From positions 7,248,755 through 7,312,754 of the forward strand of contig NC_082606.1 in assembly GCF_030936135.1 (NCBI RefSeq): a DNA stretch of 64,000 nt. Reading direction: 5' to 3'. The notes below the pieces were generated by a model, which ran no database searches, had not been told where the DNA came from, and saw only the letters and a list, made by a program, of their open reading frames with translations. The translations under genes and the position numbers were made by a program. Source of the DNA: Gavia stellata. Taxonomy: Eukaryota; Chordata; Aves; Gaviiformes; Gaviidae. Shown one piece after another: positions 61,410 to 64,000 of the stretch; the stretch's first letter is position 1; every line of letters starts with the position of its first letter.

Positions 61410-62106
61410 ACGACAGAGGCTGGGGAGCAGCCCTGCTGAGAGGGCCCAGAGGTCCTGGCGGACAGCAAGCTGTACGTGCACCAGCCATGTACCCTAGCAA
61501 AAAAGATAGCCAGGAGCATCCTGGTCTGTAGGAACAAGAATGTAGCCACTAGATCAAGACAAGTAATTATCCCCCTCTACTCATCATTCAGTAGACCGTA
61601 TCCAGTTTTGTTGTGTCCCCCCCCCGGTACAAGGAAGATGTTAATGAACTGGAGTTCCACAGAGGCCACCAAAGTGGTTGGGGCTGAAGGCCAGGCTCTG
61701 TGAGGAGAGGGTGAGGGAGCGGGGCTCGCTCAGCCTGCAGAAGGAAAGGCTTTGGGGGAATGTAACAGCAGCCTTCCAGTACTTACACGAAGGTCTTCAG
61801 GGAGGTGCAGCCAGACTCATCAGAGGGGTATGTGGCAGAAAATGTGAGACAATAGACATATGTTGAAACAAGAAGTTCAGACTGGATATAAGCAAAATCT
61901 TGTGCCCCACAAGGACAATCATACATGGGAACAGGTAGCCCAGAGAGGTTGTGTGGTCTCTGTCCTTGGAGGTTTTTAAGACCAGACTGGATAATGCCCT
62001 GAGCAACCTGATCAGGCCTCACTGATGACCCTGGTTTGAGCAGGATGTTGGACAGGAGCCCTCCGACATTCTTTCCAACCTGAATTGTTCTATGATCCTA
62101 TGAACA
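61410..62106 (+). mobile_element. CR1 LINE, degenerate 3' part
   Basis: Diverged CR1 words appear in order: GACAGAGGCTGGGGAGCAG, AGCCTGCAGAAGGAAAGGCT, CAGCCTTCCAGTACTTACAC, TAGCCCAGAGAGGTTGTGTGG, CTTGGAGGTTTTTAAGACCA, CTGAGCAACCTGATC, TTCTATGATCCTATGAA. The ORF2 frame is disrupted and a C9 run interrupts it. It is older than the copy at 59690. Confidence 0.9.
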
Positions 62107-63032
62107 GTTGTATGTTTGTGCCTATCTGTACGTGATACAAGAAGCAGACATGTTTCCAGAAGTCAGAATTTTTTTCGAAAGAACTAGAGCTTCCATTCTA
62201 GGGCTAACCTATGCATCTCAGCAAAGATGGAGTATAGTATCAGTATGATACATTGGCCTCTATTACCTGTGTAGTAGTACATTACTATTAGTACAAACTA
62301 ATACCTTACTATAAGCCTCCCAAGGAAGAAATACTTGCTTGAAATATTTTTATTTTAATGTAGATACAAATAAAAGGAAGAACATACTTCTTGCAAGAAC
62401 CTTTCTACGTAGAATCTTTTGGCAATCCTGTAAGACAATTAAAGCCTTGCAATATTAGTGCAAGAGATATAATGGTAGTTCTTATAGCGGGAGAAAACAA
62501 AGCACTGATGCAGTCACGTGCACTTCACAAGTTAAGAGGAAGAGCTGAAAGGAAAATCAGAATTCACTAGTTTTTAGATGCTCCACAAAACATGCAATTG
62601 CTGAGTCAAATGTTCATTATAAGTACTTTGGATACTTGCAAATGCTTTTAGTCTACTGCAGAGAGCATTAAAATATAAGATTTTTTTTTTTTCCCCTGAG
62701 GACCCATTTTGCCTTGAGAGCTGTGTGAAAAGCAGCTCAAGAAAGCACCATGTGTTTCTTGAAGTGTTCAGTGTTTTAGGCTTGTGCTGCCTGCGGGAGC
62801 TGAACATGCAGCACTTAGGCTTTATCATGGCATCCATGAGAAGAGGGCTTTCATTCCAATTCTCAGTTTTGTCTGAACTTAAGTCTCATCTTGGCTAATG
62901 ATACTATTTTCCAGAAGAAAGGTCTTACACAACTGGTAAAAACACATGTAGAATGAACTGTTTGTTTCTGATGCTGGTAGGTAAATGCACTGTCATTTGA
63001 GTACATGACATTCCTTTCCTTTTTTGTTGCAG
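62107..63032. other. Probable intron of the right-hand gene
   Basis: AT-rich, ending in a good pyrimidine tract (TTCCTTTCCTTTTTTGTTG) and CAG at 63030-63032. No repeat was recognised. Confidence 0.4.
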
Positions 63033-63091
63033 TACTTACTGTCTTCATTCACCTGCTGCAGCAGAAGAAGGTGACTTGCACTTCAAGAGGA
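63033..63091 (+). other. Candidate non-coding internal exon
   Basis: A 59-base segment lies between a strong acceptor (long pyrimidine tract, TTGCAG) and a near-perfect donor, AGGA|GTAAGT. It contains no ATG, so as part of a 5' UTR it would not interfere with a downstream start. It could join the candidate first exon ending at 58350. This is predicted from splice signals only. Confidence 0.4.
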
Positions 63092-64000
63092 GTAAGTCAG
63101 AGCTGAGCAGAGACTGGTATGGAAAACTCTGGGATTAATAGGTACTTCCACCTAAGCAAAAGAGGGAGAACTAGAAGCACTGTAGGTAGGGATGACAAGG
63201 AAGAAGTGTCATTGTTCTCAGATGTAAGGTTGGATGAAATACTCTTGGAGATGCATAGTCTGAAGTATACTTGTGCATGAAGGGATCATTTTCTTTTGAA
63301 ATAGAAGTAAATGAAGAGGAAAGGAAAGTTGGCAAAAAGGTATACAAAAAGTCTTGGAGTGGAGAAATATGTCAATTATAACCAGCGTGAGGTTTGGAGT
63401 CTAGATAAGGATTTTCAAATAGCAGTATTTCTGCAGTGCAGACATCTGCTGATACCCACCTGGACTACCAGTGGGAGCTGCATGGAGGAGTATCTTGGGA
63501 TAGTTGTTTGTTTTGAACTATAAAGATGACGTTTCCTGCAGAAAATAGCCCTTCTAGTTACAGACTTAATAATGAAGATTCAGCCACATAGGAATAACTT
63601 GTTATTGTTTTATTACTTAAAAGGCAGGTTGAATATTTCCATTCTATTAATTGAATGAAGTAGTTTCTGAACTTGTTTTGTACACTGATGTTAGGAATAT
63701 TTGTGAGCATGGCACCAGCTAGCATTATTTCCAGACTTCTGTCTTTACTTTCTGAGAGATGCCCCTCACAGACGCACTTGTGAACTGTAACCTTTCCACA
63801 AGTTCGTCTCCCCAAGTCAATTGTACCATAACCCTGATCATTTTCAAAGAGTGAAATCTGCTGGGTTTATTCCTAAAACGTTTCTACAAGAGAGGCTTGA
63901 CCTTGCAAGTTTTTCTTTTATGTGTCATCTACCTTTGTGTGGTAAGGGTTCACAGGATCTAATCCTTGAAGAATTCAGTGAAATTCTTTCACCTGAGTAC
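63092..64000. other. Right end, probable intron
   Basis: I see no coding exon or repeat that I can support. A 70-codon + strand frame at 63311-63523 has no motif. Confidence 0.4.

Noticed and set aside
1-64000. CRISPR arrays, operons, tRNA or rRNA genes, phage-like or toxin systems
   Set aside because: I found no spaced direct repeats, tRNA cloverleaf or bacterial gene layout. The window is ordinary vertebrate nuclear DNA with introns.

Overview
This window is nuclear DNA from a bird. The evidence is several CR1 LINE 3' ends carrying the avian tail of ATTCTATGA-type octamers, short introns, CpG-island promoters, and four conserved vertebrate genes whose exons I could join in frame by hand. 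I cannot name the species. No prokaryotic operon, CRISPR array, integron, phage or other new gene system is visible.

Layout from left to right. (1) 1-7.7 kb, + strand: the last three coding exons and the long 3' UTR of MTMR10, a catalytically dead myotubularin. (2) 8.4-31.9 kb, - strand: complete FAN1, the structure-specific nuclease for interstrand crosslinks and repeat stability, with 13 coding exons and 1046 residues. MTMR10 and FAN1 are tail to tail. The FAN1 introns hold microsatellites, a 202-bp imperfect duplication, a CR1 fragment and two diverged GC-rich dispersed repeats in inverted orientation on either side of coding exon 2. FAN1 has its own CpG island at about 31.4-32.0 kb. (3) 32.6-40.7 kb, - strand: complete MPHOSPH10, a U3 snoRNP component, with 11 coding exons and 664 residues, ending only about 0.65 kb upstream of the FAN1 CpG island. 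(4) 40.4-42.8 kb: two CpG islands separated by about 1 kb of ordinary DNA, serving MPHOSPH10 leftward and MCEE rightward. Both start codons lie inside a YY1-type AGATGGCGGC motif. (5) 42.5-51.4 kb, + strand: complete MCEE, mitochondrial methylmalonyl-CoA epimerase, with 3 exons and 174 residues. (6) 51.4-57.6 kb: AT-rich intergenic DNA with a CR1 tail and traces of old repeats. (7) 57.6-59.0 kb: a large CpG island with a strong + strand splice donor at 58350/58351, then a possible non-coding exon at 63033-63091. I read this as the 5' end of another + strand gene whose coding part lies beyond the window, possibly APBA2 by synteny. Two CR1 copies lie in its putative first intron.

The genes do not form one pathway: phosphoinositide regulation (MTMR10), DNA crosslink repair (FAN1), ribosome biogenesis (MPHOSPH10) and propionate catabolism (MCEE). 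The most notable structural point is the join of a human 15q13.3 pair (MTMR10-FAN1) to a human 2p13.3 pair (MPHOSPH10-MCEE) with almost no spacer. The most notable regulatory points are the cluster of small upstream ORFs in front of FAN1 and the split divergent promoter of MPHOSPH10 and MCEE.
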